64,000 bases of DNA from Asparagopsis taxiformis (Eukaryota; Rhodophyta; Florideophyceae; Bonnemaisoniales; Bonnemaisoniaceae), in contig JALQPE010001688.1 of NCBI GenBank assembly GCA_030407315.1, positions 1 to 64,000 on the forward strand. Direction: 5' to 3'. Of this stretch, positions 24,529-34,078 are shown in pieces. Numbering within the stretch: the first letter of the stretch is position 1; each line of letters opens with the position of its first letter. Position numbers and translations under genes: made by a program. The notes under the pieces are model-generated. The model ran no database searches. It was not told where the DNA came from and saw nothing but the letters and a program-made list of their open reading frames with translations.

Positions 24529-24999
24529 CATGAACGTATTGGACGAGGTTGATGCGTTTTGGAGCGCACGGTCGGTACAAAGGGCGGCGACGGCGGCGTG
24601 AGCTGGGGCGGCGCTGATGAAGACGGCTGCGGGTGGCGTAGCTGGAAGATTCCGTGTATGTTTACGTCGCGTACACACGGCGTTGTATGTGATAGAAGCG
24701 GGTCGAGTTGGGTGCGCGCATGGCAGCTTGCCATTGGGTGCGGCACTGCGGCTTTCCGTAGCGTCGATGCTGCAGTGGGGACGGCATGATGACATTGGGG
24801 GCTGGTGACCAGACAAGTTTTGGCCCGATGGAACTATTAATTCGTCCTACAGTGGAACAATGATAAATGGCATTCCATTATGCTCGAGTATATATGAGGT
24901 TGAACAGCCTATTTTATTGAAAATATCTGCACCAATTTGAACAAATTAGACTGTGCTGTGGAGGCGGTTGCTATATAACCACTTGGTATGTCTAGTGTG

Positions 25000-25329
25000 C
25001 ACGTGTTGCATCACGTGCCGTTAAATGAGAAAAAAAAGCTCTTTCTACATGTATTTGGATTACGTCTGAATCATAACGTGAAACATGACGTGCACTGTCC
25101 ATTTTTATTCGGCCAGTCCACTGTGGGTACGATCACTTTTCACAACAATCTGAAAAGTGATGGAACTGTACCCTAGCTGCAATCGAGCCAACGGTCCATC
25201 AACCTCATGCATTGAGCTCAATAAGGAGCCGTCAATGCATTTACAGTCTCACGCCGCACGTCAATCCAATCGGTCCGATCTCCAAACCAATTTCTTCGTT
25301 CAATCTATGCACACACACTATGCCACGTG
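25000..25329. promoter_or_regulatory. Three CACGTG E/G-boxes upstream of bHLH gene
   Basis: CACGTG at 25000-25005, 25012-25017 and 25324-25329. The first two are 12 bp apart, about one helical turn. A TATATAA-like string sits at 24972-24978. These are classic bHLH and bZIP targets in front of a bHLH gene. Binding is not shown. Confidence 0.4.
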
Positions 25330-25725
25330 CACAAGCGCCCATCACAAAACCAAAAAAACTGCCCATACTTGTTTCTTCGTTACCGAAACCGCATTCGGCG
25401 CAATCACATCCCCTATCGGACCAAATTTCCCACTCCACAATTCCCCACTCTCTTCCCCCTCCGCTGTGCAGTGCAGTGCAGTGCCCAGCGCGTGTGTCTG
25501 GTCACCTCCATTCGTGCCCACGAAAAACCTCCGACCTCAGCGTCTCACGAGACTCGCCCACACTACACAATCCATTCTCTCTATCTACCCTTCCTCGTAG
25601 CGCGCCCCAATCTTCCGTACCGCCCGACGCTCGTCATCCGCGCCCATTCTCCCAGACGTCACGCTCCGCCACGCACCGTCGCTCTGCGCGTCCGACGCCA
25701 GTCTCGCCAGCGCGTCGCGTCCAAA

Positions 25726-27384
25726 ATGAAACTCTCCGAGGTGCATGACCCGCCCGCTTCCGATGACCTCGACGTATTCGCCGACGTCTCCCACCACGGT
25801 TCCACACTCTTCGAGCTCCTCGCACTGCCCCAACATCTCGACAATCTCTCCGCGCCCCTCGCCCATCCGCCCCTGCACGACGGCATCACAAACGCCCTGC
25901 ACCACAGTCAAACCGCCCTCCATCAGCATGCACGCGCCGAGTCAACCGTCCTACACTCGACCAACGGCCCCGCCGTCTCGATTAATTCGCCCTCCCCCAC
26001 CGGCTCCCCTGCCGCTCCCATGCCCCCCATGGCCTTCCCGCCATTCCAACCTCCCCAGGTAGACTCGTATTGTACTGTTGACCCAGACGTCGGTCTCAAT
26101 ACCCCCGTGCTTCCCGTCGACTTTGATCAAAATCTCGTCCGTTATGACCGCTCCCCGCAAGTGCAACCCCCATCCGTGCAGTCCCCACCGCCGCCCCGTC
26201 CCGCTCGTAAGGGTAAGAAAAATACCGCCGCCGCCGCTACCTCGCGCTCGGACGACCCCAAGGAACAGCCCCGTATGCAACGAAAACTCTCCGCTGCTAA
26301 AAACGGTCTGCCCCCTGCACGCGCAATTTCTAAACGAGCTACACCGACTCCCGCCGCCGCAAACATTGGTTCGACCGCTACACGTCGAAAGGCGCGCTCG
26401 CCTCAGACAAGCACTCCCGCTCGCGAATCGCCAAACGACACCCCCGATAGTGAAAACTCAGACCACAGTGATGATTATGCCAAAAATCGTTCCCCAAATT
26501 GCAATAGTCTGCGCACCAGTGCCGCCGGAGATAATACGTCGATGATAGATGATGTCGTCAACAAAGACACTCACAATTCTCACACCCGACGATGTCGCGC
26601 AAAGGTCAACTCCAAATTCCAAGAACTTCTTAGTATTTTACCAACTCCGCCCCCAAAGACCGGTATCAAACACAAAGCACAAATTCTCGACTACACCATC
26701 CGTGTCTTCAAAGATATTCACGCCAGGAAAACATTGCTCGAGGCCGAACTCGCTCTCAGTTCCCGCGCTCAGCTCAACGCATGGGTAGATAACGTTGTCT
26801 CCCGATCGACCACCTTACAACATGTGCTCGCACCATATCTTTCCCTGGTTTGCACCAAGGGCTCCTGGAAATATTCCGAAGCCTGGATTCCATCTCCGGA
26901 AACTGCGCCCAACGGCAGCCCCAACGCAAAGGTCGAGGCCATTTCCGGAGACAATTCACTCACTCCCGCTACATTAGCCTCGTCCGCCAATTCAAAGCTC
27001 CGCCTCGGTCTAGCAATCATTCCGCAATTAGGTAACTCAGATGACCCCGATCTCCCCAACAAGCTCGAGCGGTTTAGGGACCGCAGTCGTTCTTACGCAT
27101 GTAAACCACGCGTCGATCTACCGGGCCGCATCATGTGCACTATGCGACCAGAATGGTTGCCATCTCTTGATGATTCCGAGGCCTTCCAGAGGTCGCGCCA
27201 TACACACGAAGCTTCGTTACGCATGTGCTTCGGTGTGCCGCTGTTCGTGAGGGGTCACGTAGCGGCAGTTGCTGTTTTCTTCGACACCGAGCAGAGATCC
27301 TATGATGCAAAATGTGTAGATCTTGCCGATAATATCGCGGCTCTTCTCGGGAATGCATTTGGAGCCTCTACTTTGAAGGATTAG
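25726..27384 (+). CDS. bHLH transcription factor with C-terminal GAF-like domain
   Basis: Protein of 552 aa. The N-terminal 280 residues are Pro, Ser, Ala and His rich with Lys/Arg patches, as in a transcriptional regulatory region. The bHLH spans about residues 281-345: HTRRCRAKVNSKFQELLSIL, a Pro-rich loop, then KHKAQILDYTIRVFKDI. From about residue 365 a globular domain follows (KGSWKYSEAWIPSPE, LPGRIMCTMRPEWLPSLDD, MCFGVPLFVRGHVAAVAVFF). It looks like a GAF sensor domain of the kind found in light- or metabolite-sensing kinases. A ligand- or redox-responsive factor is therefore possible. The start is ATG 25726; the frame is open upstream, but that part looks like leader. No intron. Confidence 0.85.
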   Translation: MKLSEVHDPPASDDLDVFADVSHHGSTLFELLALPQHLDNLSAPLAHPPLHDGITNALHHSQTALHQHARAESTVLHSTNGPAVSINSPSPTGSPAAPMPPMAFPPFQPPQVDSYCTVDPDVGLNTPVLPVDFDQNLVRYDRSPQVQPPSVQSPPPPRPARKGKKNTAAAATSRSDDPKEQPRMQRKLSAAKNGLPPARAISKRATPTPAAANIGSTATRRKARSPQTSTPARESPNDTPDSENSDHSDDYAKNRSPNCNSLRTSAAGDNTSMIDDVVNKDTHNSHTRRCRAKVNSKFQELLSILPTPPPKTGIKHKAQILDYTIRVFKDIHARKTLLEAELALSSRAQLNAWVDNVVSRSTTLQHVLAPYLSLVCTKGSWKYSEAWIPSPETAPNGSPNAKVEAISGDNSLTPATLASSANSKLRLGLAIIPQLGNSDDPDLPNKLERFRDRSRSYACKPRVDLPGRIMCTMRPEWLPSLDDSEAFQRSRHTHEASLRMCFGVPLFVRGHVAAVAVFFDTEQRSYDAKCVDLADNIAALLGNAFGASTLKD

Positions 27385-27594
27385 CTGTATATGTACGTTT
27401 CCGTCCGTGAAGGGATCTACTTTATTGCGTTGTGGCCTCATGTAAAACATTCCTTCCCTTGCCATCCCTATGTGATATGAACGGTGTGGTTCTCATCTCG
27501 ACTTTTTTCCGCAAATACATGGGTAGTGGTATAGGAGCACAATTATTGCCAACACATTCGAGTTCACCAATCTCTGATGAAAATAGTGTTTAAT

Positions 27595-29559
27595 TTACAC
27601 TTGCCAAGTAGCTAGGCAGATGAACGTTGCACGATCTGGTAACCATGTCGAATTGAATACCGACACAGCAGTAGAAGGATACCGTTGTAACAATTCGTTC
27701 CTGATATCATCGCGACCTGTCCCCTTCAAATATAGTTGTAACGACAATGGTGACTGTACTTCCACTAACATTGTCGTCATTGCCTCTTCAACCAATTTAC
27801 ATTCCATCAGCATGTCGTCATCTCTCGCTGAAAAAGTCATGGCTAGAAACCCAAGCTTTCCACACACAGTTCCATCAATCTTCATTCCACGCATTCCCAG
27901 AGCGCGCACATCATCCATGTTGCAAGCAACCAATGACAAGTCTTGGTCGTCAACCACTCCAACGCTCCGAATCTCAACCAGTGCACCTTTGGGAAGTCCG
28001 GAAACCGGCAAAATAACAATCTGACTCAACTCGTGAGCCAACAATTGCCTCATCTCATCGCGCACATCTTCCACAAGCGATGGTGCCGTTACGTAAGCGA
28101 TAAATATACCAAGCTTGCCGAGTTTAGATCGACTTGCTTCCAACGTCCGCTCAAGGTTGTGCACACAGGCACGCACCTGGCTCCTAGCCGACATTCCGTC
28201 AGGAATGCTTGCAAGCGGTGCGTAAAGGGGTAACACTCCACACACATGTATCATGCCGTCGTCCTCCACAAACTGCGCATACGGTCCAATGCACGGTGGC
28301 GCCCATTCGGACAGTGACTGCACATGGAGTGTGAAGGAATTCGGATGAGATTTGTCGCGTCGTTTGCGCACAATGGCCTCCATGACCGTCGGATGATCTG
28401 TGCGGGAATTGCCGACACATGCGCGAGAAGGCGGAGGAGTGCATTCTGGTACAGCAAATACCTCGTTGTATCCGCGATTGGCGTCGACGTATTTCTCGCC
28501 AGATACGGAGTTCAAGTAGAGCAGAACATACAACACTGAACCCAGGTTTTCATTGTGCGACTCGAGAATGACTTTCAGACGCTTTGCAGATTCCGCGACG
28601 CCCCGCTTTCCTCCATGTGGACTTGCAAGTGAAATGTGCATAAAGTCTTTGCTGTGTGCCACACTGGAGATTTCAGACCGCTCAAAATTGTCAAATGCTG
28701 TGTCAATCAGAGCCTCCTCTTGTGTTGCCTTCTCTTGTACCGCATGCAATCCATCAGAGAATGACCAAGGCATGTTTGGTATAGTCGCAACCGACATTGA
28801 CTTCTGCTGCTCCGTTAGCTCGGCGAGTGCGCATTTCAATACCTTGAGAAAAGAAACCGGAGCAACGTGATCTGGAGAATGCAGCACTGTCTGCACCTGC
28901 TGCAATACAACTCGTTTCGAAAAGCCAGGCATCCATAAAACGAGTGACTCATACTCACCGCCCTCTCCGCATACATGGCTGCCATACAATTTCTCCAGTT
29001 TCCTGAGCGTGGGACGCACCTCGGCCAGACTCTTCCCCAGCAAAGAATCATCCAAGCCGACACCGGCAACCTTGACAAGAACAGCCTGCACACCGACGGC
29101 CACCATTTCGTCCAGCAACGCGCTCTGTTCTCTGCGCCACAGATACGCAAGTGACAGTAGACCAACCCTTGCTGCGGCGCTTTCGACGCGCAGACGCTGA
29201 TAGTCGGACCATAGTGCTCCAGCGCAAACAGCGGTCACGGGAAATTGAGACTTTACTTGACGGAGTAATTGGACGAGATCCTCCACTTCATCGTTTGGTG
29301 TCGGGGTGTACGACAAAGATGTCGTAAGGGCTACGGCGGTTGTTGGGGCCGTTACAAGCGGTAGTGATAGAGCTTGAGCTAGATAGGGGATCGTACTGGA
29401 AGCAACTGATTGGTACATGTAGGAATCAGCCTCCTCTTTGCCCGTTGGTGGGGTGATATGTGCAAGGGCGAGAACATTGTGTCCGTAGCTGCGGCACTTG
29501 AGGATGCTGTAGCAGCTATCCTTTCCACCGCTAACAAGTGCTACTACGTTTAAAGGCAT
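27595..29559 (-). CDS. DPH6: Diphthine-ammonia ligase
   Basis: ATP-dependent amidation of diphthine to diphthamide on elongation factor 2, the last step of that pathway, in the cytosol. The N-terminal 230 residues form the adenine-nucleotide alpha-hydrolase domain with the PP-loop SGGKDS (residue 10) and the family motif HVCGEGGEYESLVL. The C-terminal half contains RidA/YjgF-like domains (SEWAPPCIGPYAQFVEDDG and following). This is the long eukaryotic architecture of yeast and plants rather than the short human form. It has 654 aa in one frame and starts at ATG 29559. Confidence 0.93.
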   Translation of the reverse strand: MPLNVVALVSGGKDSCYSILKCRSYGHNVLALAHITPPTGKEEADSYMYQSVASSTIPYLAQALSLPLVTAPTTAVALTTSLSYTPTPNDEVEDLVQLLRQVKSQFPVTAVCAGALWSDYQRLRVESAAARVGLLSLAYLWRREQSALLDEMVAVGVQAVLVKVAGVGLDDSLLGKSLAEVRPTLRKLEKLYGSHVCGEGGEYESLVLWMPGFSKRVVLQQVQTVLHSPDHVAPVSFLKVLKCALAELTEQQKSMSVATIPNMPWSFSDGLHAVQEKATQEEALIDTAFDNFERSEISSVAHSKDFMHISLASPHGGKRGVAESAKRLKVILESHNENLGSVLYVLLYLNSVSGEKYVDANRGYNEVFAVPECTPPPSRACVGNSRTDHPTVMEAIVRKRRDKSHPNSFTLHVQSLSEWAPPCIGPYAQFVEDDGMIHVCGVLPLYAPLASIPDGMSARSQVRACVHNLERTLEASRSKLGKLGIFIAYVTAPSLVEDVRDEMRQLLAHELSQIVILPVSGLPKGALVEIRSVGVVDDQDLSLVACNMDDVRALGMRGMKIDGTVCGKLGFLAMTFSARDDDMLMECKLVEEAMTTMLVEVQSPLSLQLYLKGTGRDDIRNELLQRYPSTAVSVFNSTWLPDRATFICLATWQV

Positions 29560-30363
29560 TGAGATCGAAGCGGGAGGGTCGGATCGCGCGTGGCAAGTTA
29601 TGGCTGCACTGCAGTAACTACTGAGCTGTGCTAATTTGGTAGCGGACGTGGATCACACAGAATATTAACGGAAAATAGAGACGAATAACTGTAAATCAGA
29701 CTAATTACACCGACATCATCATCCCGCAGCCGTGCAAACTCAGCAACACTTGTATGGGACAAGCCGTTTCCAGCAATCCATATGGATCTTCTCAATGAAA
29801 TGCAAATGGTGGGATAGTCCGCACATCTCAATCACCATGCAACACATCAACAACATTAGTCCACGTGGAGAGCGAGGCGCCACCAAAGCTCCCGACCAGA
29901 CTAATGCAACGCTTTGCTTCCCAAAAACCCGGTGTGCGGTGGAGGGCGGCCAAGAGTCTTCATAAACACCAATTGCAAACAAAACCCGTATTGCTGGGAA
30001 GCAAGGTATGGTTTCAAGGCACAGTCGAGTCGAGCGATAGCCTAATCAAAAGCAATGCTCAGCTTGCACCTCAACCGCTTGAATTGGACCTCATGTACCA
30101 CCAATGAGATGTATGACAATGGCCTCCCTCCTTCGCCGTCACCAAATATGACACCTTGCGTAAAATTTGAAAAAAAAACCACGGCCCAATACACACGCTG
30201 CAACGCACATTTCAAACGCTCGACATTTGAAATTTCAAACTCACGTTCTCCAGCCGCGCTTGACCTATTTCCAGGTCCACTCGCTCACAAGTCTAGATAA
30301 AGTGCCCAGCTCTGCCCCCGTATCACTCTCACGCATCGGCATCCCGCACCACTTCGCGTGAAA
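29560..30363. other. Divergent promoter region
   Basis: About 800 bp between DPH6 (-) and the TOG-TACC gene (+). It carries both promoters and leaders. The ORFs here are short and unrecognised. Confidence 0.45.
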
Positions 30364-33300
30364 ATGGATAACCAGGAAGCGTCCCCGGATGGAGAAATCA
30401 CCTTTCGTCCCACATCCCATCGGCCAAAGTTTGCTGATTTGACCGAGTTGCCTACAACTCTCAAAGCACTCCAGCGGGCAGATAGGGGTACACCGCGCCC
30501 GACGGAGATGTCCGCCCTTGCTCAACGCTTGCGCTCGGTCCGTCTCGACCGATCCCCCGAGAGTTCTCCAGACTCCAGGCCGTCTTCGGGCATCAAGGCA
30601 AGGAGCACAAAGCCGTGTAGACGGCTGTTTGCCGCAGAGCGGGATAAGGAAAACGTTCAAAATACTAATTCTCCCCAGCTTCCTTCTTCTAGTCCTGAGA
30701 AATCATCCGTCCTGGGACTGGAAATTATCGAGCATCCGGCATTTGGTACCGCGCCTCATCTCGACTTGAGCATTCTCAACGCTCCACTTCCCGGCGTATC
30801 GACCATAGTTTCTACGCCTACACCTGACATTGCTCAGCTGCAGCAATTGTCGTCATCGGACTATGCGCTGCAAGATTCAGATGATTTTCTGCGCTCTTCT
30901 TCCAGCAAATCTATTCCTGGTACCAAATCACCAGAAGTTCAGAAGCTGGCCTTGCTGACCACCCCGCAGCGTACTGCAAATTCCTCGGATGACGCTCTAC
31001 TACCTCCAACCTTTACTGTCACTGCTGTTGCTCCCACACCAGGTCTCGGTCCCAAGTTTGGCGAGTTGTCATCCTCGGATTACAGGCTTAACGAATCCGA
31101 AGACTTGCTGCGTTCTAGTGAAAGCAGTGACTATTTCGCCTCAGCTGTATTTGACAACTCTGACAGCGACGAAGCGAAGAGCAGTACTGGCGATCCGTCA
31201 GCACCTCCAGAGGAGGAAGAGGCACTGGATGCCGTATCAGAAGACTCGGTACAAGGGCCAGCCCCCTGCGATCCCGTTGCCGCAGTTCCGGAAGAAAGTG
31301 AGGTTATACCTGAACCATGTGATGAGCATGTATCTGAATCAGAGGGAACGGCTGGAGAACACAACTTGGAAAAGCCCCTTGATGCTGAGGGTGAAACTGT
31401 TGTCGTGTCTTTAGATAAGGTTTCACCCGACACGAATTCGGCCCTTGAAGAACAGAACGTCTCTGTTTCATCCCCACAGCCAGCAAAAGCTGAACCGGAC
31501 GCTGATTCCTCGGGGATGGAAACATCTGTGAATGAATCAAAGCCTGTTGAACAGACTGACACCAGCCCATCTTTGGAGACAGCTGTAGTGGTGCAATCTG
31601 ACAATGACTCTTCCGAACCGAAAAGAATTGAGGCACAGTTGGATACTACAGATGAGATTGACCGCGCCTCGGCCGTAGAAACAGCCAACATTGAGCTAGA
31701 CACAGATTCTTCCGTCCCGAAAACTGTTGAGATTGCTCCAGAGCCTGCAGATCAACCTGTCACACCTTTGGGCGCACAATCCGTTGAGGTTACCAGCTCA
31801 TCGGAAGACAATGTGGAACCTATGGAGAACAATCTTCCTTCGGTATCTCAAACTGTACTCCCAAAAGTATCCGACTCTTCTTCCGGTAATGAAAACTCGA
31901 GTCCCGTGACAACGCCTGTCAAAGCTGAAACCCTTCCAACCGAAACGGAGACTTCAGGACTTCGCGGTTCTGAAATGTCAAGCGATGAGCAGCCTACCCA
32001 GTCTGGCACTGAAGCTATGGAAGTCTCCGACGCTGAGGAAACACGTCGAACAGAGCAAGATGTCGAGGATCATGACCTCACTACTAACATGCAGATTATA
32101 ATTGATGGTAGAGAAAAATGGAACTGGGCTGAGAGATGCGGTGCAATGTCTCTCGTAGCTCGACGCCTTCAATCATCATCTGCTACTGTCCTTATTGTCA
32201 AGGAAGCTCTTCCAACTCTCACAAACAAACTAATCGACCATTTGGATGAATTACGACCAACTGTTATTACTTCAGCTTTGTCGCTTGTGAATGCCATCGT
32301 GTCTACCGGTTGCGACAAGGGAACTTCGTTCGCTGAGGATGTATTCCCCAGCGTATTAGATCTTGCATGTGGTCGTTCGCTTACTGCAGAAGCAGCTGCG
32401 AGATCTGTTGCTACCTTGTTGAATGCACATGAGTCGCTCGCAGCTGCGCTTGCAGAGTCGGATAACCCCGAACATCTTCGAAAATTCTTGATGACAGAAT
32501 CAGAGTCTCCCCATGTGGATGCTTTTCCCCGCTCCCTCGCCAGACGCGCTCTGGAAACAATTGATAAGTGGATGGCAACCAATGGACACGCGGTAGCCTC
32601 ATATAGTGAACAGGAAGTGGATAGCCTTCCAACGCGAAGTGGCCCATCAGAAATCGGAAAGAGTACTTTGACAGGTGCCGGAAGTCCATCTACCTTGCAC
32701 TTTGAGAGGAAATTGCAAACTCCGACAAGTGAGTCTAGATCGTCGAAGTCGGTCCGTGTGCGAGGTGCTGACCGTACACCATCGTCTTCCTCATCATCAC
32801 CAAGCCCCCCACCAACCTCCCGTTCTTCCTCCATTTCTTCTTTCACTAGGCTTTCCGGTGCAGGAGCCGCATCTACCAAACCGCTAGAACGTGGGTTGTT
32901 GGTTTCCTCTTCACCGAAGATTCCCCTTCGACCAACATCGTCTCCGCACAGTACATACTCTGGGACTGGAACACCAGTTTTGCAGAACATGAAACTCAGC
33001 GGAAGTTCTCGCAAGACAAGTCCCGGATCTCGTAGACGTCGAATGTATACGGAAGATGAGATGATTGAAGCTCGGCAGAACGCTACGCGTATAGCAATGG
33101 AAGAAGCTCGACAAGCTCAAGCGGTAGAAAAGGAAGCATTCCGAAGGGAGAGGAGCGAGCTAGAAGAAAGAGTGCGTTCTGAACATGTGGAAGTCGTTGA
33201 GCTCAAATCTGTCCTACAGGAATATGAACTCACCATGCAGCGAATGGTGTCTCAGATGAACTCGAAAGCAAACGCCGAACATTCCACACTTGAGATGGAA

Positions 33301-34035
33301 AATAACAAGCTAAAAGGTGAGCTTCTGGAAGTGGGTGACGCGTTTGCCAAACTGAAAGAGAAATACGAAACTGCCAAACAAACTATTGCTGTGCTTGAGA
33401 ACAAAGAGAATCGGCTTATTGAACAACACAAGGAACTCAAGAAGAATATGGTTGAGCTACAGAAGTGGAGTAATGATCTGAAGGCGAACAGCGAGAAGAA
33501 GTTGGCACTCGCATTCGAAAATGTCACCAAATGCCGCAGCTCCTACATGGACAAGGAGGCACATGCCAGCAAAGCGTTCTCTGACCTTGCAAAGACGCGC
33601 TCGGAACTGGAAAGAGAAGTGTCAAGCCATGCCGAGACTGCCGCAGCGTTATCGCGAGCGGAGGGCGCACTGCATGTGGAAGAGGATAAAACGTCCTCTC
33701 TCCGCTCCAGTCTTGAAACAACGAGGGAGTCTTTAGCACAAATCACGGCGCAAAGGGACCAAATGAAGCTCGAGTTACGTGAGACAAAACCAAAACTGGA
33801 TAAGGCTCTGGCAGAACTTGAGAGGCTTCACGATGCGGAAAGCCGAGCCAGTGAGGCAGAGGGTCAACTTTCGACAATAGCGGCTGAAACTCGCACGCTT
33901 AAAGCTAGGGCGTATGACGATATGACAAAGATTAGAGCACTGGAAACAGAATTGGCTTTGAAGGAGAAGGAACACGAGGAACTAAGTAGCATATGTGAGG
34001 AAGCAATGTCCCGTTTAGAACAGTCAAACAGCTGA
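30364..34035 (+). CDS. TOG/CLASP-like plus TACC-domain microtubule protein
   Basis: Protein of 1223 aa in one frame from ATG 30364. Residues 1-570 are acidic, Ser/Thr/Glu rich and likely disordered. They hold a KEN box (DKENVQN, about residue 96) and a twice-repeated SSDY motif. Residues about 575-740 are helical and resemble one TOG/CLASP_N repeat array (WNWAERCGAMSLVARRL, LPTLTNKLIDHLDELRPTV). A basic Ser-rich linker follows (about 760-900). Residues about 930-1223 form a long coiled coil that matches the TACC domain: LQEYELTMQRMV, FAKLKEKYETAKQTI, and the hallmark C-terminal ELALKEKEHEELSSICEEAM. TACC proteins recruit XMAP215/ch-TOG to spindle poles and plus ends. Having both modules in one chain is unusual. 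The KEN box suggests mitotic turnover. Confidence 0.8.
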   Translation: MDNQEASPDGEITFRPTSHRPKFADLTELPTTLKALQRADRGTPRPTEMSALAQRLRSVRLDRSPESSPDSRPSSGIKARSTKPCRRLFAAERDKENVQNTNSPQLPSSSPEKSSVLGLEIIEHPAFGTAPHLDLSILNAPLPGVSTIVSTPTPDIAQLQQLSSSDYALQDSDDFLRSSSSKSIPGTKSPEVQKLALLTTPQRTANSSDDALLPPTFTVTAVAPTPGLGPKFGELSSSDYRLNESEDLLRSSESSDYFASAVFDNSDSDEAKSSTGDPSAPPEEEEALDAVSEDSVQGPAPCDPVAAVPEESEVIPEPCDEHVSESEGTAGEHNLEKPLDAEGETVVVSLDKVSPDTNSALEEQNVSVSSPQPAKAEPDADSSGMETSVNESKPVEQTDTSPSLETAVVVQSDNDSSEPKRIEAQLDTTDEIDRASAVETANIELDTDSSVPKTVEIAPEPADQPVTPLGAQSVEVTSSSEDNVEPMENNLPSVSQTVLPKVSDSSSGNENSSPVTTPVKAETLPTETETSGLRGSEMSSDEQPTQSGTEAMEVSDAEETRRTEQDVEDHDLTTNMQIIIDGREKWNWAERCGAMSLVARRLQSSSATVLIVKEALPTLTNKLIDHLDELRPTVITSALSLVNAIVSTGCDKGTSFAEDVFPSVLDLACGRSLTAEAAARSVATLLNAHESLAAALAESDNPEHLRKFLMTESESPHVDAFPRSLARRALETIDKWMATNGHAVASYSEQEVDSLPTRSGPSEIGKSTLTGAGSPSTLHFERKLQTPTSESRSSKSVRVRGADRTPSSSSSSPSPPPTSRSSSISSFTRLSGAGAASTKPLERGLLVSSSPKIPLRPTSSPHSTYSGTGTPVLQNMKLSGSSRKTSPGSRRRRMYTEDEMIEARQNATRIAMEEARQAQAVEKEAFRRERSELEERVRSEHVEVVELKSVLQEYELTMQRMVSQMNSKANAEHSTLEMENNKLKGELLEVGDAFAKLKEKYETAKQTIAVLENKENRLIEQHKELKKNMVELQKWSNDLKANSEKKLALAFENVTKCRSSYMDKEAHASKAFSDLAKTRSELEREVSSHAETAAALSRAEGALHVEEDKTSSLRSSLETTRESLAQITAQRDQMKLELRETKPKLDKALAELERLHDAESRASEAEGQLSTIAAETRTLKARAYDDMTKIRALETELALKEKEHEELSSICEEAMSRLEQSNS

Positions 34036-34078
34036 AAGAACTTCTGGGAAACTTGAAAAGTAGTATAGCGTGCAAAGG

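Larger units (their letters stand above)
22854..25725. other. Long intergenic region upstream of bHLH gene
   Basis: About 2.9 kb. It holds the MRNIP promoter and the promoter and leader of the bHLH gene. ORFs on both strands are short (up to 154 codons, 23377-23841 minus) and show no family similarity. There is a GCGAGCGAGC-type run near 24090, a perfect TGACGTCA at 24521-24528, and three CACGTG boxes nearer the bHLH gene. Confidence 0.5.
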
